A stretch of 64,000 nt of DNA. It comes from Planctomycetota bacterium. Lineage in GTDB: Bacteria; Planctomycetota; SZUA-567; H5-PLA8. Positions 36,598 through 44,700 of the stretch are shown piece by piece. Under the pieces are notes generated by a model that ran no database searches, was not told where the DNA came from, and worked only from the letters and a program-made list of their open reading frames with translations. The stretch is taken from the NCBI GenBank assembly GCA_027493525.1, contig JAOSKN010000002.1, positions 1,335,326 through 1,399,325 on the forward strand, in the 5' to 3' direction. The position numbers were made by a program, and so were the translations under genes. Position 1 is the stretch's first letter. Each line of letters starts with the position of its first letter.

Positions 36598-38490
36598 TCA
36601 TTCCTTCTGGCGCAAAGTTTTGAAGAACCAGGGGGCCCGCGGCGCAGGCGGCACTTTCCCGGTCTTGGCGGCCTCCTGGAGGATCGCGACAGCACGTCGT
36701 TGGGTATACCGGTCCATTTCTCCGATCCACAGGCCGCGAATCACCAAGCATGAAGTTTGAATCTGTGCTTCTGCACGAATTTCCTCAAGGCGCGCACCTA
36801 TTTCAGTTTTACTGGCGCCAGCATTGAGTGCGGGCCAAAGATCGAGAACGTTGAACTCGGTCATGGCTTCGAAAGAGCCCTGCTGGCTTTCAATGACTAT
36901 TTGGATTCCACTAAAGGTGGCTCGTAGATTACTATTCTGGAAGAATTCTGGAAGGAATTGGCGAAGCGTAACACGCTGCTTGTTGATCGAATACCGAGGG
37001 GCATTGGCAAAGGAGTTGGTGAAATGGGGAATAGGCCCAAACAGGTAGTCCATGGTCTCCTTGAGGTCCTTGTCTTTGAGTTCGAGGTTGCGTTCCTCGT
37101 CTAAATACACCTCGCATGCCTTTTCCACATCGTTCATGGGAATCGGCTCCAACGCCGGGTGCATGAATTTGTCCATCCAAGTTTCATAGACTTCCCTGAG
37201 TCTGTAGTCCGCGAGAAGTGTCAACCGTCCTGGTTTGTCAATCCTCACGTTTTCAAGAACATCCACGAACTGACCCCAAGGGTATAGGAAAAGATGCTCG
37301 CCAGACCTCTTGGTCAGGTACTCTGCAACGGATGAAGAATCTCTTAGATCCCAAGCGTAAGACTCGCCTTTGCCATTGCGCGTCTTGGGCAGGACAAGAG
37401 CATATGGGACCAATCTCAAGCGCTTTGCATAAGCGACCGTCGTTACGATGACCTTATGGCCATGCACTGCATAATCCAACTGGCCATTCTCGTTTGGATT
37501 GCTCAAATATGAACTTAGTAAACTGCTGGCGCTGCTAGGGCTACCTGGCAAACCGCCCTCGGTTGGGATGATGGCATTTGTTTGGATTGCAGGATCAATC
37601 ACGACTGCAATTCCGGTAGCCTTGCTGAAATCAGACAAGAGGCTCGCGAGAGGAACTCTTGCTCCAAAGTCCTTAATGCTCCAGGCATGGTGCTGCACTC
37701 TCGTGAGCATTTTGCAGACGGTCGGGTCAGGCGGCAGGGCCAATGCAGGGTCCTTTTCTAATTCGGACTCAATGGCCAGCCACTCGGGCGAAACGTGGTC
37801 GGCGCTCAGCCGGCGGATCACCATGCGCAGTTCCGCGGTATGAACGGGGTCCGCCGTCAACTGTGTAAGCGCATAGCGTTTTTGTGCTCCCTTCAGGTTG
37901 CTTAGTTTGATTATTGATTCGGCGTCTTTAATGGGAATCTGCCAGTACGAGCTTTGCTGCTTGGCAATCTCGATCAATCGGTCGACCGCCTGCCGTCCTG
38001 CCTCGTCCAGTTCTTCAGGTTCCAAGGGTGCGGGTTGCGGCGGCGGCTTAGGGGGGCTCTCTTCGCCTTCTTCCGAGAGATTTGGGAACGTGTGGCTCCT
38101 GGAAACATTCGAAGGCGGTCCCAAGAAAAAGAACAGGCTGGTCGAAGCACAAATGATGGCTGCGGATACGGCTGCCCAAGGCCAATCAAGGCCAAACCAC
38201 CGCTTGCGGCCATTCGCGGCATTCGCATCAGGCTTTTCGCGAGTTCCGGCTTCAGGCGTTCGGCTCAGCAGGCAAGACTCAATGCGTTTAAGCGATGCTT
38301 GTGCTTCGCAGCCTGGCTGCAGCATGCTTGCCCACGCGCGAGCTTGCAGTGCTACGTCGCGCATGCCTTCGTGCGTGACGATTGTTCCCTTGGCTTGCTC
38401 TCCGGGCGGCGCGTGGTCGCCGGACGGGTCCAGAAGACGCAGATACCGTTCGCCGTCCAGGCTCCGCAAATCGTCGGCAGGTTCATTCAT
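36598..38490 (-). CDS. membrane protein with STN-like domain, partner of adjacent sigma factor
   Basis: About 630 residues from ATG 38490, which lies 8 bases inside the end of the sigma gene. The first 100 residues are soluble and polar, one transmembrane helix follows (about 103-124, WPWAAVSAAIICASTSLFFF), then a Pro-rich spacer and a long outer region. About 275-352 resemble the STN domain of secretins and TonB-dependent transducers (ARVPLASLLSDFSKATGIAVVIDPAI ... LDYAVHGHKVIVT). The rest has no known fold. By its position and topology it is a candidate anti-sigma or signal receiver for the cotranscribed sigma factor. Low GC compared with flanks. Confidence 0.75.
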   Translation of the reverse strand: MNEPADDLRSLDGERYLRLLDPSGDHAPPGEQAKGTIVTHEGMRDVALQARAWASMLQPGCEAQASLKRIESCLLSRTPEAGTREKPDANAANGRKRWFGLDWPWAAVSAAIICASTSLFFFLGPPSNVSRSHTFPNLSEEGEESPPKPPPQPAPLEPEELDEAGRQAVDRLIEIAKQQSSYWQIPIKDAESIIKLSNLKGAQKRYALTQLTADPVHTAELRMVIRRLSADHVSPEWLAIESELEKDPALALPPDPTVCKMLTRVQHHAWSIKDFGARVPLASLLSDFSKATGIAVVIDPAIQTNAIIPTEGGLPGSPSSASSLLSSYLSNPNENGQLDYAVHGHKVIVTTVAYAKRLRLVPYALVLPKTRNGKGESYAWDLRDSSSVAEYLTKRSGEHLFLYPWGQFVDVLENVRIDKPGRLTLLADYRLREVYETWMDKFMHPALEPIPMNDVEKACEVYLDEERNLELKDKDLKETMDYLFGPIPHFTNSFANAPRYSINKQRVTLRQFLPEFFQNSNLRATFSGIQIVIESQQGSFEAMTEFNVLDLWPALNAGASKTEIGARLEEIRAEAQIQTSCLVIRGLWIGEMDRYTQRRAVAILQEAAKTGKVPPAPRAPWFFKTLRQKE

Positions 38491-39064
38491 GAGCCAATTC
38501 CTCAAGCCGTGTTCTTACTTTCCTATGCGCGCGAAATAGGATGACGCCCAAGTGCCCTACGGAAATGTCGAGCAGACTGGCGATCTCGCGGTTGCTCAAA
38601 ACGCCCGCCATTTTCAGCCGCACGGCCTCTCGCTCCTGGTCGTTCAACGACTCCATGGCTGCCAGCAACCTCTGCCGCGACGACTCTTCCGTTTCGACCG
38701 GCTCCGTGGTTTGGTCCGTGGCAGGTGGATTCCTTCCGTACAGGGACTTACGGGCGCGATGAGCTGCGCTTGCCCTGCGGAGGTGCTTGAGAACGCGGTT
38801 GCGCGCGATTCGATGTAACCAGGCTCCCAGATTGCCGCTTCCGAACTGATGGCGAGCCGAAAGGGCCTGGGCAAACACATCCTGAGTCAGGTCTTCGGCG
38901 TCCTGAAGCGATCCGACGCTTGCGTACACATACCGAAAGACCGCATTCAAGTGGCAAAGGCATGAATCGGCAAATCCGTCCGTTGGGCAAGGCGTGCCGA
39001 CTCGCGGCGCAGGCAATAGGGCTGGCTCATGCATGACATCATTAATCCGCGAGGGATTGAACAT
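38483..39064 (-). CDS. ECF RNA polymerase sigma factor
   Basis: A sigma-70-family protein of about 193 residues (ATG 39064; ATG 39034 is an alternative giving 183). Region 2 spans LNAVFRYVYASVGSLQDAEDLTQDVFAQAL and FGSGNLGAWLHRIARNRVLKHLRR; region 4 is SLNDQEREAVRLKMAGVLSNREIASLLDISVGHLGVILFRAHRKVR. It has no C-terminal extension, unlike the other two sigma factors in the window; instead its end overlaps the transmembrane STN-like gene by 8 bases. Its own promoter probably lies in 39065-39153, an A/T-rich stretch. Confidence 0.93.
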   Translation of the reverse strand: MFNPSRINDVMHEPALLPAPRVGTPCPTDGFADSCLCHLNAVFRYVYASVGSLQDAEDLTQDVFAQALSARHQFGSGNLGAWLHRIARNRVLKHLRRASAAHRARKSLYGRNPPATDQTTEPVETEESSRQRLLAAMESLNDQEREAVRLKMAGVLSNREIASLLDISVGHLGVILFRAHRKVRTRLEELAHE

Positions 39065-39153
39065 TACAATTCAAATGATGAATTATCGAATAGAACTCGA
39101 ATTGCCCGAGAAATGCCGCAATTGCCAGGAATTCGGCGAATCCGCTGGAGGGT

Positions 39154-39230
39154 AGCCCGAGTATGCCGAACTCCGCCGCCGCATTCGCCGCGACTTCGCC
39201 CAGCGCCTGGGCCTGGTCGATATGGGGTAA
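39154..39230 (+). repeat. direct repeat, right copy: displaced recG 3' end
   Basis: A 74/77 match to the last 77 bases of recG. It still reads the same C-terminal residues in one frame (PEYAELRRRIRRDFAQRLG...) to a TAA stop, but no start or helicase sequence precedes it, so it is a gene fragment. Similarity stops sharply at 39154. Confidence 0.9.
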
Positions 39231-39257
39231 CTTCAGTTCCGAGTTCCGAGAAAGACA

Positions 39258-39328
39258 TTAGCCACAGAGTTCACAGCGAGCACAGAGATGAGCATGCTGC
39301 CTCCGTGTGCTCTGGGCTCTTTGCGGTC
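39258..39328. repeat. imperfect CACAGAG-type inverted repeat
   Basis: The left arm contains repeated CACAG units (from GCCACAGAGTTCACAG near 39261 to GCACAGAG at 39287) and the right arm, 39301-39328, is an imperfect reverse complement (CTCCGTGTGCTCTGGG...). Short CACAGAG/CTCTGTG arrays of this style occur dispersed in many environmental genomes. Its place just beyond the displaced recG end may mark a recombination-prone site or the terminator of the adjacent gene. Confidence 0.5.
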
Positions 39329-39336
39329 AATTGATG

Positions 39337-40392
39337 CTACGACTCGCGTGCGAGGACGTAATGCGGCAGGTCGTGGAGGACTTCCTTCGAGGCGGACTCG
39401 GGGAGAAAGGCGATCTCGTCGCGGGCGCGCTGGATCTCGTCGTGAGCGACCTTGAGCGCGTATTCAACGGCGCCGCTCCGCTCGAGATGCGGGCGCAGGT
39501 TTTCGCGGGTGAGGTTGGGATTGCCGGGCGTGAAGAGGCGCAGGAGGTCCAGTTTCGTCGCGGTCTCGGCGTGCGCCAGCAAATGAATCAGCGGCAGGGT
39601 GGGCTCGCCGTTCTTCAGGTCGCTGCCGAGGGACTTGCCCACGGTGGTCTCGACGCCCATCAGGTCCAGGCAGTCGTCCACGATCTGGAAGGCCATGCCC
39701 AGGCGCTGCCCGTACAGGAAGAGCTTCTTGCCGTCGGCCTCGGAGGCCCCGGCCAGCAGCGCGCCCAGTTCGGTGGCGGCGCCGAAGAGCTGCGCGGTCT
39801 TCTTGTCGATCAGATCGAAGTAGTCTTCCTCGGTCAAACCGGCGTTGAAGCGGCTGGCGATCTGCAGGAGTTCGCCTTCGCAGATCAGGCGCGCGGTGTG
39901 GCTCAACTGCTTGTAGGGGCGCGCGTCGTCGAGCCCGCCCAGGACCTCGAAGGCGCGCGAGAAGAGAATGTCGCCGGTCATCACCGCGGCCTTGTTGCCC
40001 CACTCGGCGTTGACCGTGGGCACGCTGCGGCGCGTGGCGGCGTCGTCGAGAATGTCGTCGTGGCAGAGCGTGGCGAGGTGGATCATCTCGACCAGCGCGG
40101 CGACCTCGGTCGCCAGCGGGGCCTCGCCGCCGAAGGCGCGCGCGGAGAGCAGCAGCAGCGCCGGGCGCAGGCGCTTGCCGCGAAAGCGCTCGATGTGCCG
40201 GACCAGGGTCTGGATGAAGCCGTAGCGGCTGCTGAGCTGCCGCGCGAGGACCGCCTCGGTCTGCTCCAACTCGGCCAGCACCGGCGCCACCAGCCGCTGC
40301 AAGAGCGCGGCGCGTTCGTCGGGGTTGGTGGAGATCGAGTTGACGCCGTGCACGCGCGATGCTCCGAGGCAAGGGTGCGGACCCGCGGACAT
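39337..40392 (-). CDS. polyprenyl diphosphate synthase
   Basis: A protein of about 351 residues of the trans-prenyltransferase family, making C30-C50 type polyprenyl chains for quinones. The first Asp-rich motif DDILDD follows LATLCH, and the second appears as QIVDDCLD; the lysine/arginine substrate segment FRGKRLRPALLLL and KKTAQLFGAATELGALLAG are also typical. ATG 40392 is taken as the start; a GTG about 13 codons later (VHGVNSIST) is possible since the extra N terminus is not conserved. Chain length is not predictable here. The gene is followed by the CACAGAG repeat and the displaced recG end. Confidence 0.88.
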   Translation of the reverse strand: MSAGPHPCLGASRVHGVNSISTNPDERAALLQRLVAPVLAELEQTEAVLARQLSSRYGFIQTLVRHIERFRGKRLRPALLLLSARAFGGEAPLATEVAALVEMIHLATLCHDDILDDAATRRSVPTVNAEWGNKAAVMTGDILFSRAFEVLGGLDDARPYKQLSHTARLICEGELLQIASRFNAGLTEEDYFDLIDKKTAQLFGAATELGALLAGASEADGKKLFLYGQRLGMAFQIVDDCLDLMGVETTVGKSLGSDLKNGEPTLPLIHLLAHAETATKLDLLRLFTPGNPNLTRENLRPHLERSGAVEYALKVAHDEIQRARDEIAFLPESASKEVLHDLPHYVLARES

Positions 40393-40542
40393 TATAGGGG
40401 CGCGCCGGGTCGCCACAAGCCGCATCGCAGGATCGGTTTTCGCCCGCCCAATGCCTGTCCCATCTACCCGCCCTGCCGGCGGCGTGGAAGGCCCTGCTTG
40501 AAAAGCGCGGCGCGAAGTTCTCCGGATGAAGCGCGGCGAACG

Positions 40543-41430
40543 TCACACCTCCACGGGCTTCTGCAGCAGCTCCATGAACCGGCTGACGGCGGGTGTGAAG
40601 CGCTTGCGCCGGCGGTGAATGATCCCGATGGGCCGGATCAACTCGTCCATCGTCGTGGGGCGCGCGACGAGGCTCCCGCGCGCGACTTCGCGCCGCACGG
40701 TCGGCTCGGGCAGGATCGAGACGCCCGCGCCGATCTCCAGGGCCTGCTTGATCGTCTCGATGTTGTCGAACTCCATGGCCATGGCCGGCTCGGCGCGGTA
40801 GCGGCGCAGGCAGCGGTCGATCGCCTTGCGGATCGCCAGCTCCGCGTCGAAGGCGACAAAGTTCTCCCCGTCCAAATCGTGCGGCTCGATCCGCTCCTTC
40901 CGCGCCAGCTTGTGGTCGGGCCGGCAGATGAAGACCATCTTTTCGCTGCGCAGCGGAATCACGCGGACGGTCCGGTTCGCGGTGGGGTAACTCATGATGC
41001 CCAGGTCGGCTTCTTCCCCTTCCACCGCGTCGATGACCTTCTGCGGATGCAGGTACTCCAGCCGGATGCGCGCCTGCGGGTAGTCGGAGATGAACTGGCG
41101 GACGTGGTGGCTCATCACGTGGAGCCCCACCGAGTAGATCGCGGCCACGCGAACCGTCCCGGCGATCTGGCTGCGTGTGGACTGGATCCGCGCGGCCACC
41201 TGATCGTAGCCGGCCAGGAGCGACCGCACGCCTTCGTAATACTGCTCGCCCTCGGGCGTGAGCTTGAACGGGCGCTTGCTCCGGTCGATCAGCATGACAT
41301 CGAGGTCGGCTTCAAGATGCGCAACGGTCTGGCTCGCCGCGGCCTGCGAGACGCCGGACGAGCGGGCGCCGCGAGAGAAGCTATGGTATCGAACGACTTC
41401 GCAAAAGAGGCGCAGGGCATCTAGGTTCAT
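40543..41430 (-). CDS. LysR-family transcriptional regulator
   Basis: A 295-residue LysR regulator. The N-terminal winged helix-turn-helix (MNLDALRLFCEVVRYHSFSRGARSSGVSQAAASQTVAHLE) is followed by a coil and a two-lobed substrate-binding domain (AGTVRVAAIYSVGLHV, LEIGAGVSILPEPTVRREV). It is divergent from gltB across a 286-base AT-rich region holding palindromes, the usual layout for control of the neighbouring operon and of itself. CysB-like and GltC-like roles are both possible; control of glutamate synthase is the natural inference. Confidence 0.9.
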   Translation of the reverse strand: MNLDALRLFCEVVRYHSFSRGARSSGVSQAAASQTVAHLEADLDVMLIDRSKRPFKLTPEGEQYYEGVRSLLAGYDQVAARIQSTRSQIAGTVRVAAIYSVGLHVMSHHVRQFISDYPQARIRLEYLHPQKVIDAVEGEEADLGIMSYPTANRTVRVIPLRSEKMVFICRPDHKLARKERIEPHDLDGENFVAFDAELAIRKAIDRCLRRYRAEPAMAMEFDNIETIKQALEIGAGVSILPEPTVRREVARGSLVARPTTMDELIRPIGIIHRRRKRFTPAVSRFMELLQKPVEV

Positions 41431-41475
41431 CGGGCTAAGTTCCTGTCCGCCAAACCGATAGCGCTTGCGCGAGAC

Positions 41476-41488
41476 CTTATATTATAAG
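41476..41488. promoter_or_regulatory. candidate LysR-type binding site
   Basis: The palindrome CTTATA-T-TATAAG contains a T-N11-A core with dyad symmetry, the usual LysR recognition form. It lies 46 bases before the lysR start in a strongly AT-rich tract (41476-41565) shared by both divergent promoters. Confidence 0.5.
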
Positions 41489-41612
41489 TTTTATTAATGT
41501 AAACTATATTTCAAATTTGCTCTTGTTTATATATGTTCGAATAGTATGTTCATTAATGTCTTTAGGCTGGACCCCCTATTGGGCTTCCAAAGATTCGGAA
41601 TGGCCCTGTTTT

Positions 41613-41640
41613 TGACCAAGAGAACTAATGTTCTTGGTCA
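41613..41640. promoter_or_regulatory. 9-bp inverted repeat upstream of gltB
   Basis: TGACCAAGA (41613-41621) and TCTTGGTCA (41632-41640) form a perfect 9-base dyad with a 10-base spacer, 76 bases before the gltB start. It could be an operator or a hairpin in the gltB leader RNA. Confidence 0.5.
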
Positions 41641-41716
41641 TGATAATGCCTGATGTTTAAGGCAAAGTGAAGCCTTGTGCACACGAAGGTAAGGTTCCTC
41701 TTAAGAGGTGGATGAG

Positions 41717-44700
41717 ATGAAGCGCAAGTTTGGCTTGCCCCCGGCGCACGGGCTTTACGATCCGCAATACGAACACGACGCCTGCGGGGTGGGTTTCCTG
41801 GTCGATCTGAAGGCGCGTAAATCGCACGCGATCGTAACCGACGGGTTGAAGATCCTCGAGCACCTGACCCATCGCGGCGCCTGTGGCTGCGAATCGAACA
41901 CCGGGGACGGCGCGGGGATTCTGATTCAGATGCCGGACGCCTTCTTTCGCCGCGTGGCGAAGGTGCGGCGCTTCGAATTGCCGCCGGTGGGGCAGTACGG
42001 CTCGGGCCTGGTCTTCCTGCCGCAGAACCCGCGGGATCGCAAGGTCTGCGGGAAGATCGTGGAGCGGGTGGTCGTCGAGGAAGGCCAGCGCGTGCTGGGC
42101 TGGCGCGACGTGCCCGTCGACAACTCCATGCTGGGGCAGTCGGCGAAGGACGCCGAGCCGGTGATCCGGCAGCTCTTCGTCGGACAGGGCGCCGTCCGCC
42201 GCGACGACCCGCTGGCCTTCGAGCGCAAGCTCTTCCTGATCCGCAAGCGCGTCGAGCACCTGGTCCGCGCGACCAACATCGAGGAAGAGAAGCTCTTCTA
42301 CTTCCCCAGTCTCTCGATGCGCACCTTCATCTACAAGGGCATGCTTCTCTCGGAGCAGTTGATCCAGTATTACGCGGACCTGCGCGAGCCCGACGTGGAG
42401 AGCGCGCTGGCGATGGTCCACTCGCGCTTCAGCACCAACACCTTCCCGACCTGGGACCTGGCCCATCCGTTCCGTTTCCTGAGCCACAACGGTGAGATCA
42501 ACACGCTGCGCGGGAATATCAACTGGATGCGCGCGCGCGAGCGGCTCTTCGAGAGCCGTTACTTCACCAAGGCAGAAATGGAACGGATGCTGCCGGTGAT
42601 CTTCGAGCACGGCAGCGACAGCGCGATCCTGGACAACGCGCTCGAGATGCTCGTGATGTGCGGCCGCTCGCTGGCCCACAGCATGATGATGCTGATTCCC
42701 GAGGCCTGGTCCGGCCACGAAACCATGAGCCGGGAAAAGAAGGAGTTCTACGAATTTCACGGCTGCCTGATGGAGCCCTGGGACGGTCCGGCGAGCGTCG
42801 CGTTCACCGACGGGACCTGCATCGGCGCGGTGCTGGACCGCAACGGGCTGCGCCCCAGCCGCTACTACGTGACCAAGGACGACCGGGTGATCCTGGCCAG
42901 CGAGGTGGGCGTGCTGGACGTCCCGCCCGAGAACGTGCTGCATAAGGGCCGCCTGCAGCCCGGGCGCATGTTCCTGATCGACCTGGACCAGGGGCGCATC
43001 ATCGGCGACGAGGAGCTCAAACACCAGCTCGCCACCGCCGCGCCCTACGGCGAATACCTGCGCAAGCACCTGGTCTCGCTCGAAGACCTGCCCGAGCCGC
43101 CGGAGGTCCACGAGCCCGACCATGATACGGTCTTCGCGCGCCAGCAGGCCTTCGGCTACACCTCCGAAGACCTCAAGATCCTGATGCAGCCGATGGCCAC
43201 GAGGGGCGAAGAAGCCATCGGCAGCATGGGCAACGACGCGCCGCTGGCGGTGCTCTCCGACCGCCCCCAGCTCCTTTATTCCTACTTCAAGCAGCTCTTC
43301 GCGCAGGTGACCAACCCGCCGCTGGACGCGATCCGCGAGGAACTGGTCACCGACGTGGGCACGACCATCGGCGGCACGGGGAACATCCTGGAGCCGGATC
43401 CCGAGTCGGTCAGCCGGCAGATCAAGGCGCCCATGTTCGTGCTCAACAATTACGACTTGGCGCGGATCCGCCACAACCCCGACCCGCTCTTCCGCGCCGA
43501 GACGATTCCGATCCTCTTCGAGGTGCCGGACGATCCCGAGAAGGCCGGCGCGGCGCTCGAGAACGCCATGCGCGAGCTGTACGACAACGCGGAGCGCGCG
43601 ATCCACGGCGGCGGGAAGATCCTGATCCTCTCGGATCGCGGCGTGGACGAGAAGCACGCGCCGATCCCCGCGCTGCTGGCGACCTCGGGCCTCTACCATC
43701 ACCTCGTCCGCACCGGCCTGCGCTCGCGGACCGGGCTGGTCCTGGAGAGCGGTGAGCCGCGCGAGGTCCACCATTTCGCATTGCTGATGGGCTACGGTAT
43801 CGGCGCGATCAATCCGTATCTGGCCTTCGAGAGCCTGGACGACATGCTCCGCGACGGCGTGCTACCGAAGGAACTCGGCCGGAAGGAAGCGGTCAAGAAT
43901 TACATCAAGGCCGTCAAGAAAGGCGTCGTGAAGGTGATGTCCAAGATGGGCATCAGCACCGTCGGCTCCTACCGCGGCTCGCAGATCTTCGAGGCGGTCG
44001 GGCTGAACAAGAAGTTCGTCGACACGTACTTCACCTACACGGCTTCGCGGATCGAGGGCGTGGGTCTGCCCGAGATCGCGAAGGAGCAGCTCGCGCGGCA
44101 CCGGCGTGCCTACCCGCGGCGCGACGTGCCCGTCGAACAGCTCGATGCCGGCGGCCAGTACCAGTGGCGCCGCGACGGCGAGCACCATCTCTTCAATCCG
44201 GACACCGTCCACAAGCTCCAGTACGCCGTGCGCACCGGCGACTACAAGAAGTTCAAGGAGTACACCGCGCTGGTCAACGACACCACGCGCAAGCTCTGCA
44301 CGCTGCGCGGGCTCTTCACGCTGAAGAGCGAAGGGCGCAAGCCCGTTCCGCTGGAGGAGGTCGAGCCGGTCAGCGAGATCGTCAAGCGCTTCGCCACCGG
44401 CGCGATGTCCTATGGCAGCATCAGCAAGGAGGCCCACGAGAACCTCGCCATCGCCATGAACCGCATCGGCGGGATGTCCAACACCGGCGAGGGCGGCGAG
44501 GACGAGGACCGCTTCGAGCCCGACCCCAACGGCGACTGGCGCAACAGCGCGATCAAGCAGGTCGCCAGCGCGCGCTTCGGCGTCACCAGCCGCTACCTGG
44601 CCAGCGCGAAGGAACTCCAGATCAAGATGGCGCAGGGCGCCAAGCCCGGCGAGGGCGGGCAGCTTCCCGCGCACAAGGTCTACCCCTGGATCGCCAAGAC

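Larger units (their letters stand above)
36579..39153. mobile_element. candidate inserted cassette between recG end repeats
   Basis: About 2.6 kb lies between the two copies of the recG 3' end. It carries an ECF sigma gene and an overlapping transmembrane STN-like gene, both opposite to recG, and is visibly less GC-rich than either flank. The arrangement is what is seen when an element enters the 3' end of a gene and supplies a replacement end. No integrase, transposase or inverted termini are visible, so the mechanism is unproven; homologous or illegitimate recombination is possible. Confidence 0.55.

Noticed and set aside
36579..39153. Search for an integrase, transposase or terminal inverted repeats in the cassette
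   Set aside because: None seen in either strand, so no insertion-sequence or integron family is claimed.
39029..39334. A + strand frame across the recG fragment and CACAGAG repeat
   Set aside because: It reads the recG end in another frame and has no ribosome site or homology.
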